From the NCBI GenBank assembly GCA_902782395.1, contig CACZNF010000001.1:3799-67798 (forward strand): 64,000 nt of DNA, read 5' to 3'. Position 1 is the first letter of the stretch; every line of letters starts with the position of its first letter. Source of the stretch: an uncultured Erysipelotrichaceae bacterium. GTDB taxonomy: Bacteria; Bacillota_I; Bacilli_A; RFN20; CAG-826. The position numbers were made by a program, and so were the translations under genes. The notes below the pieces were generated by a model. That model did no database searches. It was not told the DNA's origin and saw only the letters and a list, made by a program, of their open reading frames with translations. Below, piece by piece: positions 25,697 through 34,789 of this stretch.

Positions 25697-26829
25697 TGCC
25701 TGATGTCCACGCGAAGATATTCTCTCCTTCAGCAATGGAACGCTTATTAAAATGCTTTGGCTCTTATGAAGCTAGTAAAGATATCCCAGAGCAAGGTTCG
25801 CTATTTGCTGATGAGGGAACCGAGGCCCACAGCGTTGCCTCTTATAAAGTTAAAACCGCTGTTGGTATTACACCTGATGAGGATCTTTCTAACCTTGTTT
25901 GGAGAAATAAGGAAATGGAAGATGCAACCGATGGTTATCTCACTTACTGTTTAGAAAAATTCAGTGAAGCTAAAGAACTATGCAAGGATGCATCCATCAT
26001 GGTGGAAACCCGTGTCGCAGCTCCTAGTATCGATGAGGATTTATTCGGTACAACCGACTGTGCAATTCTAGCTGGAAGTAGATTATATATAATCGACTTC
26101 AAATATGGAAAAGGTGTCCAAGTTGATGCCACTAATAATTTTCAAGAAATGACATATGCAGTTTGTTGCCTAGAAACCTTCGGAGACTTATATGACTTTG
26201 AAGAAGTGGTGCTCTGCATCTATCAACCAAGACTTAACTCCATCTCTGAATGGACCATCAAAGTATCCGAGTTAAAAGAATGGGTAGAAACCGTTCTTAA
26301 ACCAGGTGTCAAAGCCATCAGAGAAGGTAGTGTCGAATTTCATCCTGGTAAACACTGTCAATTCTGTAAAGCTAAACCCTTCTGTAAGGCTTTAAGAGAT
26401 AAGAATCTCGAATTAGCAAAGCACGAATTTAGACCAGCGTTTCTCCTCGATGATGATGAGATAGAAGAAGTCTTGTTAAAAGCGGATGAATTCATCAACT
26501 GGATTAATTCCGTTAAAGACTACGCACTTAGTGAAGCAATTCACGGTAAACGCTATAAAGCCCTCAAGTTAGTTGAAGGTCGTAGCACCAGAAAGTTCTC
26601 ATCTGAAGCTGACGTAGCAAGAGTAGTGCAAGAAGCCGGGTATGACCCATTCGAACATAAGCTCTTATCTATTACCGATATGACATCACTTTTAGGTAAG
26701 ACACAGTTCAACGAACTACTCTCTAAATTCATCGTTAGAACTAAACCAAAATTAGCGTTAGTTAAACGCGATGATAAAAGACCAGAAGTCACTTCCGCTG
26801 AAGCAGACTTCAAAGACATTGACGATTAA
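25696..26829 (+). CDS. DUF2800 protein, Cas4/RecB-like nuclease fold
   Basis: 377 residues. The start HAKIFSPSAMERLLKCFGSY and GTEAHSVASY are typical of DUF2800. The nuclease signature is DCAILAGSRLYIIDFKYGKGV with an Asp and a DFK element followed by the QEMTYA helix, as in PD-(D/E)XK exonucleases of the Cas4/AddB group; CQFCKAKPFCKAL supplies the Cys cluster that binds Fe-S in that group. In phages this gene sits with DUF2815 and the polymerase and probably processes DNA ends for recombination. Confidence 0.8.
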   Translation: MPDVHAKIFSPSAMERLLKCFGSYEASKDIPEQGSLFADEGTEAHSVASYKVKTAVGITPDEDLSNLVWRNKEMEDATDGYLTYCLEKFSEAKELCKDASIMVETRVAAPSIDEDLFGTTDCAILAGSRLYIIDFKYGKGVQVDATNNFQEMTYAVCCLETFGDLYDFEEVVLCIYQPRLNSISEWTIKVSELKEWVETVLKPGVKAIREGSVEFHPGKHCQFCKAKPFCKALRDKNLELAKHEFRPAFLLDDDEIEEVLLKADEFINWINSVKDYALSEAIHGKRYKALKLVEGRSTRKFSSEADVARVVQEAGYDPFEHKLLSITDMTSLLGKTQFNELLSKFIVRTKPKLALVKRDDKRPEVTSAEADFKDIDD

Positions 26830-26850
26830 TAGAAAGGAATAAGTAATTTT

Positions 26851-27414
26851 ATGGAAAAAGTCAATCCTACTAAAGTAATCCTTGGCAAAGATACTTTATT
26901 CTCATTTGTAAATTTATGGACCCCAAAAGCAGTCGCTGAAGGATCTCAAGCCAAATATTCACTCTCCTGTGTTATCAAGAAAGATAGCCCAGATGTCGCT
27001 AAAGTTAGAGCCGCTATTAAAGCCGCTTATGACGAAGGCCAAGCTAAGTTAAAAGGCAACTCTAAAACAGTCCCACCTTTAGAAGCAATCAAGACACCAC
27101 TTCGTGATGGTGATATTGATAGAGCTGGAGACGAAGATTATGCCGGTTGTTACTTCTTAAATGCAACTAGCATCCAACCAGTCGGTATCGTTGATAGAGA
27201 CTGCAACCCAATCTTAGACCACTCTGAAGTCTATAGTGGAATCAGAGGACGCGTTGCCTTACAGTTCTATTGCTTCAATAACTCAGGTAACCGCGGCATC
27301 GCTGTTTCTGTATCAAATGTTCAAAAATGGAGTGATGGTCCAGCTCTAGGTAATAAGTCCACACCAGAAGAAGACTTCGGTGGCTTGGATGATGACGATG
27401 AGTTCTTATCGTAA
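26851..27414 (+). CDS. DUF2815 protein, probable ssDNA-binding protein
   Basis: 187 residues. Features of DUF2815: KVILGKDTLFSFVNLWTPKA near the start, SLSCVIKKD, SGIRGRVALQFYCFNNSGNRG and an acidic tail rich in Asp (DDDDEF), as in single-strand binding proteins that recruit partners by an acidic C-terminus. Its position between a RecB-like nuclease and the polymerase agrees. Overlaps the polymerase gene by 17 bases. Confidence 0.75.
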   Translation: MEKVNPTKVILGKDTLFSFVNLWTPKAVAEGSQAKYSLSCVIKKDSPDVAKVRAAIKAAYDEGQAKLKGNSKTVPPLEAIKTPLRDGDIDRAGDEDYAGCYFLNATSIQPVGIVDRDCNPILDHSEVYSGIRGRVALQFYCFNNSGNRGIAVSVSNVQKWSDGPALGNKSTPEEDFGGLDDDDEFLS

Positions 27415-29341
27415 TCTATCAATCGACCTAGAAACCTACTCATCAGTAAATCTTAAAAAGTCGGGAGTCGCTTGCTATGTCGAGTCTCCCGACTTTGCTA
27501 TATTGCTGATTGGTTATAGCTTTGATGATGAGGAAGTTAAAGTAGTGGACCTAGCTTGTGGCGAGCTTCCTCCTCAAGAATTCATTGATGCATTAACAGA
27601 TGACAGTATCACTAAGTGGGCATTTAACACCCAATTTGAAAGATATTGCTTATCCAAATATCTAGGATTACCTATTGGTACTTATCTATCTCCACGTCAA
27701 TGGAAGGACACGATGATATGGGCCAATGTGATGGGCATTAACTTATCACTTGCCGGTGTTGGTGAAGTTTTAGAACTCGAAAACCGCAAGATGGAAGAAG
27801 GTGCCGCGTTGATTCGCTACTTTACTGTACCCTGCCTTCCAACTAAGTCTAATTATCACCGCACTAGAAACCTTCCTGAACATAATCCACTAAAGTGGAA
27901 AACATTCAAAGAATATAACCGCATGGACGTTATCGTTGAGAAGTCTATCCAACGTGCTTTAGCTAAACACCCAGTACCAGATTTTATTTGGGAGGAGTTT
28001 TGGCTTAGTGAAGAAATCAACGATAGAGGGGTGTTAATCGATGTGGATCTCGCCAGATCTGCAATTGCTATTGATGCTGCTATTTCTAAAGAACTCATGG
28101 AAAAGATGAAGCTTCTTACTTCACTTGATAATCCTAATTCGGTATCGCAGCTTAAGGAGTGGCTCGAAAGAAATGGAATCATTATAGATTCAATTGGCAA
28201 AAAGAGCCTTCTAGAGCTCAAAAAGACTCTGAACGAACAAAATATCGTGGAAGTGTTAAAACTACGCGAAATGACATCAAAAACATCAATTAAGAAGTAT
28301 CAGGCGATGATAGATTGCATCAACTCCGATAATCGTGCTAGGGGACTATTCGCTTTTGCCTCATGTAAGACACTAAGATGGTCCTCTAAAAGAATCCAAC
28401 TTCAAAACCTAAAAAGGAATAATCTTCCTGACTTAGAAGAAGCTCGTTCTTTAGTGAAGAAAGGTGATATCGCAGCACTCAACATGCTCTACGATGATGT
28501 ACCTGATGTTCTTAGCCAACTTATCAGAACTGCACTAATACCAAAACCTGGTTATAAATTTGTCGTAGCGGACTTTAGTTCGATTGAGGCGAGAGTGTTG
28601 GCGAAACTGGCTAATGAACAGTGGAGGCTTGATGCTTTTAAAGAAGGCAAAGATATCTACTGTGCTTCAGCTTCAGCGATGTTCCATAAGGAAGTCCATA
28701 AGCATGACCCCGAACGCCAAAAAGGAAAAATAAGTGAGCTTGCGTTAGGTTACTCCGGAGGAGTATCTGCTCTAAAAGCGATGGGTGCTCTTGATATGGG
28801 TATTCCTGAAGAAGAACTTCCTGACATTGTTAAGCGTTGGCGTGCAGCTTCTCCAAATATTGTCAAATTCTGGAAGGATATCGGTAATGCCGCTATCAAA
28901 GCTGTCAAAGAAAGAACGACTACACACGTTGGTGACATTATCTTTAGATACAAAGGGCAGATTCTTTATTTGGAAATCCCATCTGGTCATTTCATCGCTT
29001 ATATCAAGCCAAGAATCGAACGTGACCAATACGATAGGGAAGTCATCGTGTATAAAGGTGTCAACATGGCTAAGAAGTGGAGTGATGTTGAAATCTATAA
29101 CGGCAAGATAGTAGAAAATCTCGTGCAATTTTATGCTCGATGTGTGCTTGCCCACTCAATGCAAAACCTATCTAAGAAATACGATATTGTCGCTCATATA
29201 CACGATGAAGTAATCATTGAATGTCCTCTCGATACTAAAGTTGAAGATGTCTGCGAACTCATGTCCGTTACTCCAAGTTGGGCCGCTGATTTACCTCTTA
29301 AAGCAGAAGGCTATGAAACTTTCTTCTATAAGAAGGATTAA
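27398..29341 (+). CDS. Phage family A DNA polymerase
   Basis: 647 residues. N-terminal 3'-5' exonuclease domain with the DxE motif LSIDLETYSS; polymerase domain with motif A VVADFSSIEARVLAKLANE, the O-helix region ALGYSGGVSAL and motif C AHIHDEVIIEC. No 5' nuclease domain, as usual for phage enzymes of this type. The start at 27398 gives the family-typical MSSYRNLSIDLET; upstream in-frame ATGs would add residues encoded inside DUF2815. It is the replicative polymerase of the prophage. Confidence 0.92.
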   Translation: MSSYRNLSIDLETYSSVNLKKSGVACYVESPDFAILLIGYSFDDEEVKVVDLACGELPPQEFIDALTDDSITKWAFNTQFERYCLSKYLGLPIGTYLSPRQWKDTMIWANVMGINLSLAGVGEVLELENRKMEEGAALIRYFTVPCLPTKSNYHRTRNLPEHNPLKWKTFKEYNRMDVIVEKSIQRALAKHPVPDFIWEEFWLSEEINDRGVLIDVDLARSAIAIDAAISKELMEKMKLLTSLDNPNSVSQLKEWLERNGIIIDSIGKKSLLELKKTLNEQNIVEVLKLREMTSKTSIKKYQAMIDCINSDNRARGLFAFASCKTLRWSSKRIQLQNLKRNNLPDLEEARSLVKKGDIAALNMLYDDVPDVLSQLIRTALIPKPGYKFVVADFSSIEARVLAKLANEQWRLDAFKEGKDIYCASASAMFHKEVHKHDPERQKGKISELALGYSGGVSALKAMGALDMGIPEEELPDIVKRWRAASPNIVKFWKDIGNAAIKAVKERTTTHVGDIIFRYKGQILYLEIPSGHFIAYIKPRIERDQYDREVIVYKGVNMAKKWSDVEIYNGKIVENLVQFYARCVLAHSMQNLSKKYDIVAHIHDEVIIECPLDTKVEDVCELMSVTPSWAADLPLKAEGYETFFYKKD

Positions 29342-29344
29342 AAA

Positions 29345-29399
29345 AGTGAGCAGAAGATGGCACTAACCGCCATTAACCATTAAGGAGGTGCGTAACATG
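29345..29399 (+). promoter_or_regulatory. Leader hairpin element, copy B, with SD and start
   Basis: AGTG-N12-CACT stem followed at 29366 by ACCGCCATTAACC and AAGGAGG up to ATG 29397-29399. The last 34 bases match copy C at 60396-60429 at 33 positions. Confidence 0.65.
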
Positions 29400-29723
29400 T
29401 ACGACATCAATAAAGGTACCGCAACTGTTAGCGGTCAAACATTCCCAGTCTATAAGAGGGAAGTCAATGGTGCTAATCAGCTCGAAGTTGTAGCTGGCAC
29501 CAACGGTTACTGCGGCGGTGATAGTGGTCACGGCTCCAGAACCTACATTAAAATTCGTGATTTAGGTGGCACAGACATCACCGTTAAAAAGTTAGAAAAC
29601 AAATATGGTGATGAAGGTGTCGAACTTATTCTCGGTGGCGATAGTGAACTTTGTACTGTTATTGAAGGCTTAGAATTCATCGTTAGTGTTCTTAAAGCTC
29701 AAGCTAAAGGACAAAACCTCTAA
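29397..29723 (+). CDS. Small phage protein of unknown function
   Basis: 108 residues, Gly-rich, with NGYCGGDSGHGSRTYIKIRD and GDEGVELILGGDSELCTVIEGL. No family recognised. AAGGAGG at 29383-29389 selects ATG 29397. It is one of the genes preceded by the conserved leader hairpin, and it overlaps the primase gene by one base. A replication accessory role is inferred from position only. Confidence 0.6.
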   Translation: MYDINKGTATVSGQTFPVYKREVNGANQLEVVAGTNGYCGGDSGHGSRTYIKIRDLGGTDITVKKLENKYGDEGVELILGGDSELCTVIEGLEFIVSVLKAQAKGQNL

Positions 29724-31807
29724 TGAAGTTTACTCTCTATTCAAATAGCTATAGGGGTAGGGCAGATAAAACGCTCTATCCCTATAAGCATGAAGTAGTT
29801 GATGAAGAATCTTTGAAGAAGGCAGTGAGTCATGACTACGTTGGTGTCACCTATAAAGATAACCACCGCACTGAGGCAGACTTTGAAAGCTGTGATGTTA
29901 TCATGGTTGACCTCGACAATGATCACTCCGAAAATCCTGAAGATTGGAAGTCATTAGAAGATATAAAGAACACTTTCCCAGATGTAAGCTTTGCTTATCA
30001 ATATAGTCGCAACCATAACAAGATAAAGGACGGCAGACCAGCCAGACCTAAAATCCACTTATTATTCCCCTGTGCTCCAGTTGCTAGTGCAGAAGAATGT
30101 AAATACTACAAGCAACTAATTTATTTGTATTTCCCGTTCATTGATACTAACGCGATGGATGCTGCTCGATGCTTATTTGGCACCGAAGACCCACAAGTTG
30201 GAATAGTGGAAGGGAAGATGAACATCGATGAGTTCTTTAATGAAGAAAACTTCGAGCAGAATATCGGTAAAGTTAAGAAAGGCTCCCGCAATAAAACCAT
30301 GTCAGTGGTGGCCGCCAAAATCTATAAAAGGATGGGTGCTACTGATGAAGCTACTGAAACCATCTACAAATATAACGAAGAACATATGGTTCCACCTCTT
30401 GATAGGGAAGAACTAGATGCAACCGTTATTCCAAGTGCTAAGAAATTCTTCTTCACTAAAGTGATGGCAGACCCTAACTATAAGCCTGCTGATAAATATG
30501 AAGAAGCTGAATGGCAAAAGAAGCTATTTAGGAATAAAAACGGTGGTATTGCTAATACGCTTCTTAACTTAGTCGCTATCATCCAAAACGATGAACATCT
30601 AAAGAATATCGTTTATAACGAACTATCTGATTCATTAGAAATTGTCGGTGAAGTTCCGTGGGACCATCCCGGAAAGCAGTGGCGTGATGCAGATGATTCA
30701 CAAGTTATCTGCTATGTGGAAAATACCTATCACGTTCACTTTTCTAAAGAAGTTTATATGACGGCTCTTCAAAAAGTAGCTGATGACCGCAAATATCACC
30801 CAATCAAAGACTACTTTAATAATCTACCTGCTTGGGATGGTGTTAAGCGTGTTGACACTTTGCTCATCGATTACTTCGGTGCCGCTGATAACGAATACGT
30901 ACGAGCGGTTATTAGAAAGATGTTAGCTGGTGCCTATAGACGTGTCATGGAACCTGGTATCAAGTTTGATAACATCCTCTGCTTAAATACCAAACAAGGA
31001 ACTGGTAAATCTACGCTTATCGCTAAATTAGGTGGTGAATGGTATAACGACTCACTCGCTATCAGCGATATGGATGATAAGACCGCTGCAGAAAAGCTTC
31101 AGGGTTATTGGATCCTTGAAATCGGTGAGCTAGCAGGTATGAAGCGTGCTGACGTAGATAAAGTTAAAGCATTTGTCTCTCGCCAAAACGATAGATACCG
31201 TCCAGCTTTTGGAAGAAGAGTCACTGCTCATCTAAGACAATGTATTTTCTTTGCTACCACCAATAGTGAAAACGGCTTCTTAAGAGATACGACAGGTAAT
31301 CGTAGATTCTGGGTTGTTAAAGCTAGTGGTGAAGGCACCAAAAAAGCATGGGATTTAACTAAAGCAGAAGTGGACCAAATATGGGCCGAAGTTAAAACCT
31401 ATGCTCAAGAAGAACAATTATTCCTTTCTTACAAGTTAGAAGAACTCGCTACTTATGAACAAAGTCAAGCGATGGAAATCGATGAAAGAGAAGGAATGAT
31501 TAAAAAATATCTCGATACTTTAGTCCCTACTGATTGGGAATCGATGACTTTAGCTGAAAGGCGTGCGTTTTTATCAGGCGATGAGTTTATCACCAAGACT
31601 CGTGTCGGTACCGTTAAACGCGACAGAATCAGCAATATGGAAATCTGGTGTGAGTGTCTAGGTAAGGACCAAAATGCCCTAAAAAGACCTGACTCTTTGG
31701 AGCTTGCCAGCATCATGGTAAGAAACACGGAGTGGACACGAACTGACTCAACTTACAACTATCCTCTTTACGGAAGACAAAAAATCTATAGACGAAAAAC
31801 CAAGTGA
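29723..31807 (+). CDS. Primase (AEP-like) fused to VapE-type ATPase
   Basis: 694 residues. The N-terminal half has archaeo-eukaryotic primase-like motifs: VIMVDLDND (catalytic acids) and RPKIHLLFPC (the sxH element). The C-terminal half is a virulence-associated-E/SF3-like ATPase with Walker A NTKQGTGKSTLIAKLGGEWY, a Walker B region GYWILEIGELAG and sensor FFATTNSENGFLRD followed by TGNRRFWVV. It would prime and unwind DNA at the phage origin, which probably lies directly downstream. Confidence 0.85.
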   Translation: MKFTLYSNSYRGRADKTLYPYKHEVVDEESLKKAVSHDYVGVTYKDNHRTEADFESCDVIMVDLDNDHSENPEDWKSLEDIKNTFPDVSFAYQYSRNHNKIKDGRPARPKIHLLFPCAPVASAEECKYYKQLIYLYFPFIDTNAMDAARCLFGTEDPQVGIVEGKMNIDEFFNEENFEQNIGKVKKGSRNKTMSVVAAKIYKRMGATDEATETIYKYNEEHMVPPLDREELDATVIPSAKKFFFTKVMADPNYKPADKYEEAEWQKKLFRNKNGGIANTLLNLVAIIQNDEHLKNIVYNELSDSLEIVGEVPWDHPGKQWRDADDSQVICYVENTYHVHFSKEVYMTALQKVADDRKYHPIKDYFNNLPAWDGVKRVDTLLIDYFGAADNEYVRAVIRKMLAGAYRRVMEPGIKFDNILCLNTKQGTGKSTLIAKLGGEWYNDSLAISDMDDKTAAEKLQGYWILEIGELAGMKRADVDKVKAFVSRQNDRYRPAFGRRVTAHLRQCIFFATTNSENGFLRDTTGNRRFWVVKASGEGTKKAWDLTKAEVDQIWAEVKTYAQEEQLFLSYKLEELATYEQSQAMEIDEREGMIKKYLDTLVPTDWESMTLAERRAFLSGDEFITKTRVGTVKRDRISNMEIWCECLGKDQNALKRPDSLELASIMVRNTEWTRTDSTYNYPLYGRQKIYRRKTK

Positions 31808-32010
31808 GACACGAAGTCACCGTGTCAAATTCCTCTCTGTGTCCAAGAACGTGTCGCGTAGTAATACATTGTATTAAAAATCTAAAAACACGTAGTACAC
31901 GAAAAATTGTATATAGAGAGGAATATAGATAATAAAAGGCAAAAACACGCAAAAAACACATACACGAGAGGTATATAAGGAAAATGTCGTGTCATCGTGT
32001 CTTCGTGTCA
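31808..32010. other. Cluster of TCGTGTC-like iterons, candidate replication origin
   Basis: About ten copies of CGTGT or its complement ACACG in 200 AT-rich bases: 31809, 31821, 31850, 31888, 31897, 31945, 31962, 31988, 31996, 32004. The last three form a tandem array of 8-mers, TCGTGTCA-TCGTGTCT-TCGTGTCA (31987-32010). The first two face each other (GACACG...CGTGTC). Lying between the primase/ATPase gene and nuclease gene, the block looks like initiator binding sites. Confidence 0.5.
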
Positions 32011-32018
32011 GAAGTCTT

Positions 32019-32318
32019 ATGGCAGAAGAAGCAAAAATCGAAAAGAAGCTTTGTCAGGAAGTAAAGAAGATAGGTGGTCTGGCCCTTAAGTTTATATCTA
32101 CAGTAAACGGGTATCCAGACCGATTAATATTGGTGAAATTTGGTCGATTGGCTTTCGTGGAAGTTAAAGCACCTGGTAAGAAACCTAGACCATTACAAAT
32201 TAGAAGAATCAACGAACTTAGGGACATGGGTTTCAAAGTCTATGTTCTTGATAACAAAAACCAAATCAACCACATCATTGATGAAATTAAAGGAGGCGAT
32301 AGTGGATGGAATACGTAG
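32019..32318 (+). CDS. VRR-NUC domain nuclease
   Basis: 99 residues, the usual size of stand-alone phage VRR-NUC proteins. Motifs: IEKKLCQEVKKIGGLALKF, GYPDRLILVKFGRLAFVEVK (PD plus ExK catalytic core) and PLQIRRINELRDMGF. The ATG at 32019 matches the family start; an upstream GTG would read through the repeat array. Family members cut branched DNA or act as Holliday junction resolvases. Overlaps the helicase gene by 13 bases. Confidence 0.88.
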   Translation: MAEEAKIEKKLCQEVKKIGGLALKFISTVNGYPDRLILVKFGRLAFVEVKAPGKKPRPLQIRRINELRDMGFKVYVLDNKNQINHIIDEIKGGDSGWNT

Positions 32319-33700
32319 CACATGATTACCAAGCATACGCGACTAACTTTATTGAAAATCATCCTATCGCGGCAGTCTTGTTGGATATGGGAATGGGTAA
32401 AAGTGTTATTACTCTTACCGCTTTAAACGAGATGCTATTTGACTCCTTTGACATCCATAAGGTTCTAGTTATTACCCCATTAAGAATTGGAAAGATTACG
32501 TGGCCTGATGAATTAAAGAAATGGTCACATCTTAAAGACTTAAAAGCAGTAGTAGCGATTGGAACTGAAAAGGTCAGATTAAAAGCTCTTAAAAGCAAAG
32601 CTGATATTTATATCATTAACCGCGAAAACGTCATGTGGCTTTATGAAATGTGGAGTAGAGGAGTTATTGCTAATGACTTCGATACCATTGTCATTGATGA
32701 ATTATCTTCTTTCAAAAATCCGAGATCCTTGAGATTTAAGGCTCTAAGAAAGATTAGGTGTTTCACCAAAAGAGTCATCGGTCTAACTGGAACCCCATGT
32801 CCTAACTCTCTTTTAGACCTTTGGGCAGAATTTGCGATATTAGATGGTGGAGTGAGACTAGGAAAGTTTATCACCCATTACCGCGAGCAGTATTTTAGAC
32901 CAGGAGCCACGAATGGAAATGTTGTCTTTAATTACATCCCTTTACTTGGTGCAGAAGAAGCAATTTATAAAAGGATTGATGATATCACCATCTCCATGAA
33001 GGCCATTGACCATCTAAAGATGCCTGACTTAATTAAAAACGAATATAAGGTTTATTTATCCCCAAGCGAGCTGAAGAAATATAGCGATTTCAAAAAGCAG
33101 CTTGCTATGGAAATAAAAGGTGAAGTAATAACCGCTGCTAATGCCGCTGTTCTTTCTAACAAATTACTGCAAGTGGCCAATGGTGCCATCTATGAAGAAG
33201 GTTCACGTTCTTACGTTGATGTCCACGATAAGAAACTAGAGGCTTTAGAAGATATCATCGAATCTGCTAATAGAAAGCCAATTCTAGTCGCTTATCGGTT
33301 CCAACATGACCTAGAGCGAATAAAAGCAAAGCTTAGGAGCATTCCAGATCTCGTTTATGAAGAAATAAATAGTCCAGAATCGATAAGAAGATGGAATAAC
33401 AAAGAAATCCATGTCGGATTAGTACAGCCACAGTCAGTTGGACACGGCCTAAATCTTCAATCTGGCGGAAACACCATAATTTGGTATTCGATGTGCTTTT
33501 CTTTGGAAGCTTATCAACAAACCAATGCCAGATTATATCGACAGGGTCAAGAAAGTGACACGGTGGTGGTTATTCACTTAGTGGCTGATAAAACAATCGA
33601 TGAACATGCCCTTCGTGTATTAGAAGGAAAAACAGATACACAAAACGCATTACTAGATGCAGTCAAAGCAGAAATAGGAGGAAAGAGCGATGACTTATGA
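32306..33700 (+). CDS. SNF2-family DEAD-like helicase/translocase
   Basis: 464 residues. Walker A MGMGKSVITLTAL, DEXX box VIDELSSFKN, motif III GLTGTPCPNS, and the C-terminal helicase motifs ILVAYRFQHDLERIK, QPQSVGHGLNLQSGGNTIIWY and QTNARLYRQGQ. This gene regularly accompanies VRR-NUC in Bacillota siphophages and probably remodels replication or recombination intermediates. AAAGGAGG upstream; ends 11 bases inside the next gene. Confidence 0.9.
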   Translation: MEYVAHDYQAYATNFIENHPIAAVLLDMGMGKSVITLTALNEMLFDSFDIHKVLVITPLRIGKITWPDELKKWSHLKDLKAVVAIGTEKVRLKALKSKADIYIINRENVMWLYEMWSRGVIANDFDTIVIDELSSFKNPRSLRFKALRKIRCFTKRVIGLTGTPCPNSLLDLWAEFAILDGGVRLGKFITHYREQYFRPGATNGNVVFNYIPLLGAEEAIYKRIDDITISMKAIDHLKMPDLIKNEYKVYLSPSELKKYSDFKKQLAMEIKGEVITAANAAVLSNKLLQVANGAIYEEGSRSYVDVHDKKLEALEDIIESANRKPILVAYRFQHDLERIKAKLRSIPDLVYEEINSPESIRRWNNKEIHVGLVQPQSVGHGLNLQSGGNTIIWYSMCFSLEAYQQTNARLYRQGQESDTVVVIHLVADKTIDEHALRVLEGKTDTQNALLDAVKAEIGGKSDDL

Positions 33701-34127
33701 TGAAACAAAAGCTTATTTATCACAGTATTATTACGCTTATCAAAAGGTAGATTCCTTAAAGGAAGAACTTCGCTGTTTGGAAGAATTAGCCAATGGTACA
33801 CAGGGCATCAACTACGATGAACCAGTGGTGCAGAAGTCTCGTTCTTTAAAGGCACCTTTTATTCGCTATATTGATAGAATCCAAAGGAAGGAAGAAGAAC
33901 TTTCTAAAAAGGTGGAAGAGCTTCTTAATCTTAAAGATGAAATCCATGAAGCAATAGCGACCGTCAATGACCCAGTAATGGAACTAGTTCTTACTTACCG
34001 CTACATCAATTTCTGGGAATGGTGTGATATAGCTAGCAAGCTTCATTATGCGGAAAGCTATGTTTATAAGCTTCATCGTAAAGCCATATCCTTAGTTTTG
34101 ATAAAAGAGGATAGTAAAAGGCAGTAA
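33690..34127 (+). CDS. DUF1492/ArpU-like late transcription regulator
   Basis: 145 residues. A helical N-terminus with paired coiled-coil stretches (VDSLKEELRCLEELANG, RIQRKEEELSKKVEELLNL) leads to a region-4-like helix-turn-helix (MELVLTYRYINFWEWCDIASKLHYAESYVYKLHRKAI). Proteins with this layout sit at the end of the early region in Bacillota phages and are associated with control of late gene expression. Overlaps the helicase gene. Confidence 0.75.
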   Translation: MTYDETKAYLSQYYYAYQKVDSLKEELRCLEELANGTQGINYDEPVVQKSRSLKAPFIRYIDRIQRKEEELSKKVEELLNLKDEIHEAIATVNDPVMELVLTYRYINFWEWCDIASKLHYAESYVYKLHRKAISLVLIKEDSKRQ

Positions 34128-34201
34128 AACATAGTTTTAGATAGTTTGAAAAAGTCGCTTTTCTCTGATATGCTAAAATCAGCGAAAGCTATAAACAGAA
34201 G

Positions 34202-34224
34202 CCCACTAGAGATAGTGGGTTTTT
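34202..34224 (+). terminator. Terminator of the early region
   Basis: CCCACTA-GAGA-TAGTGGG hairpin followed by TTTTTG. Confidence 0.75.
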
Positions 34225-34323
34225 GCTTGTGTGTTTTTGACATACTTGACCTCCTTTCTGGTCCCACCTGAGTTTGTTTCTTTCCTTGGGTGGGCCGCTT
34301 GATGGAGGGAGGAAGGAGAAGAG

Positions 34324-34686
34324 ATGCCACGTAAGCCATTAAAACCATGTCGTTATCCCGGATGCCCTAAGTTAACCAGTGGTTTATATTGCGAGGATCA
34401 TCAGGGAATCATGGACCGCAACTACAATCAATACACGCGTTCAGCAAATCATAATAAAAAATATGGACGTGCTTGGAAGCGTATCCGTGATAGATACATA
34501 AAGGAACACCCACTGTGCGAGCTGTGTTTAAAGGAACAAAAGCTTATACCAGCAACCGAAGTTCACCACATTGTTTTCGTTGAAAATGGTGGTGGAAATG
34601 AAGACAGCAATCTTTTAGCGGTTTGTCATAGCCACCATCAGTGGATCCATAAAAATTTTAAATCCGGTGAAATCAAAAAGGGGTAG
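34324..34686 (+). CDS. HNH endonuclease of the packaging module
   Basis: 120 residues. N-terminal Cys/His cluster CRYPGCPKLTSGLYCEDH, then the HNH core with LCELCLKEQKLIPATEVHHIV, ENGGGNEDSNLLAVCHSHH. Phage HNH proteins next to terminases cooperate in cutting cos ends, as in HK97-type phages. Start after GAAGGAG. The next 100 bases hold a probable cos site and then the small terminase. Confidence 0.9.
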   Translation: MPRKPLKPCRYPGCPKLTSGLYCEDHQGIMDRNYNQYTRSANHNKKYGRAWKRIRDRYIKEHPLCELCLKEQKLIPATEVHHIVFVENGGGNEDSNLLAVCHSHHQWIHKNFKSGEIKKG

Positions 34687-34789
34687 GGGGTATCAAATCT
34701 CTACAGACTTTTTATCGGACATCGGCCCGGGGTTTCACGCGAAAAAATCGCGAAATCAAGAGGGTAATAGGGCAAGAAAGGAGTAGCCT
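34687..34789. other. Probable cos region between HNH and small terminase
   Basis: About 100 bases that break with the AT-rich background: TAGGGGGTATCAAATCTC, then CATCGGCCCGGGG and the hairpin CGCGA-AAAAA-TCGCG. G-rich tracts and strong inverted repeats between HNH and terS are where HK97-like phages keep cos. The exact nicks cannot be read. Confidence 0.4.
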
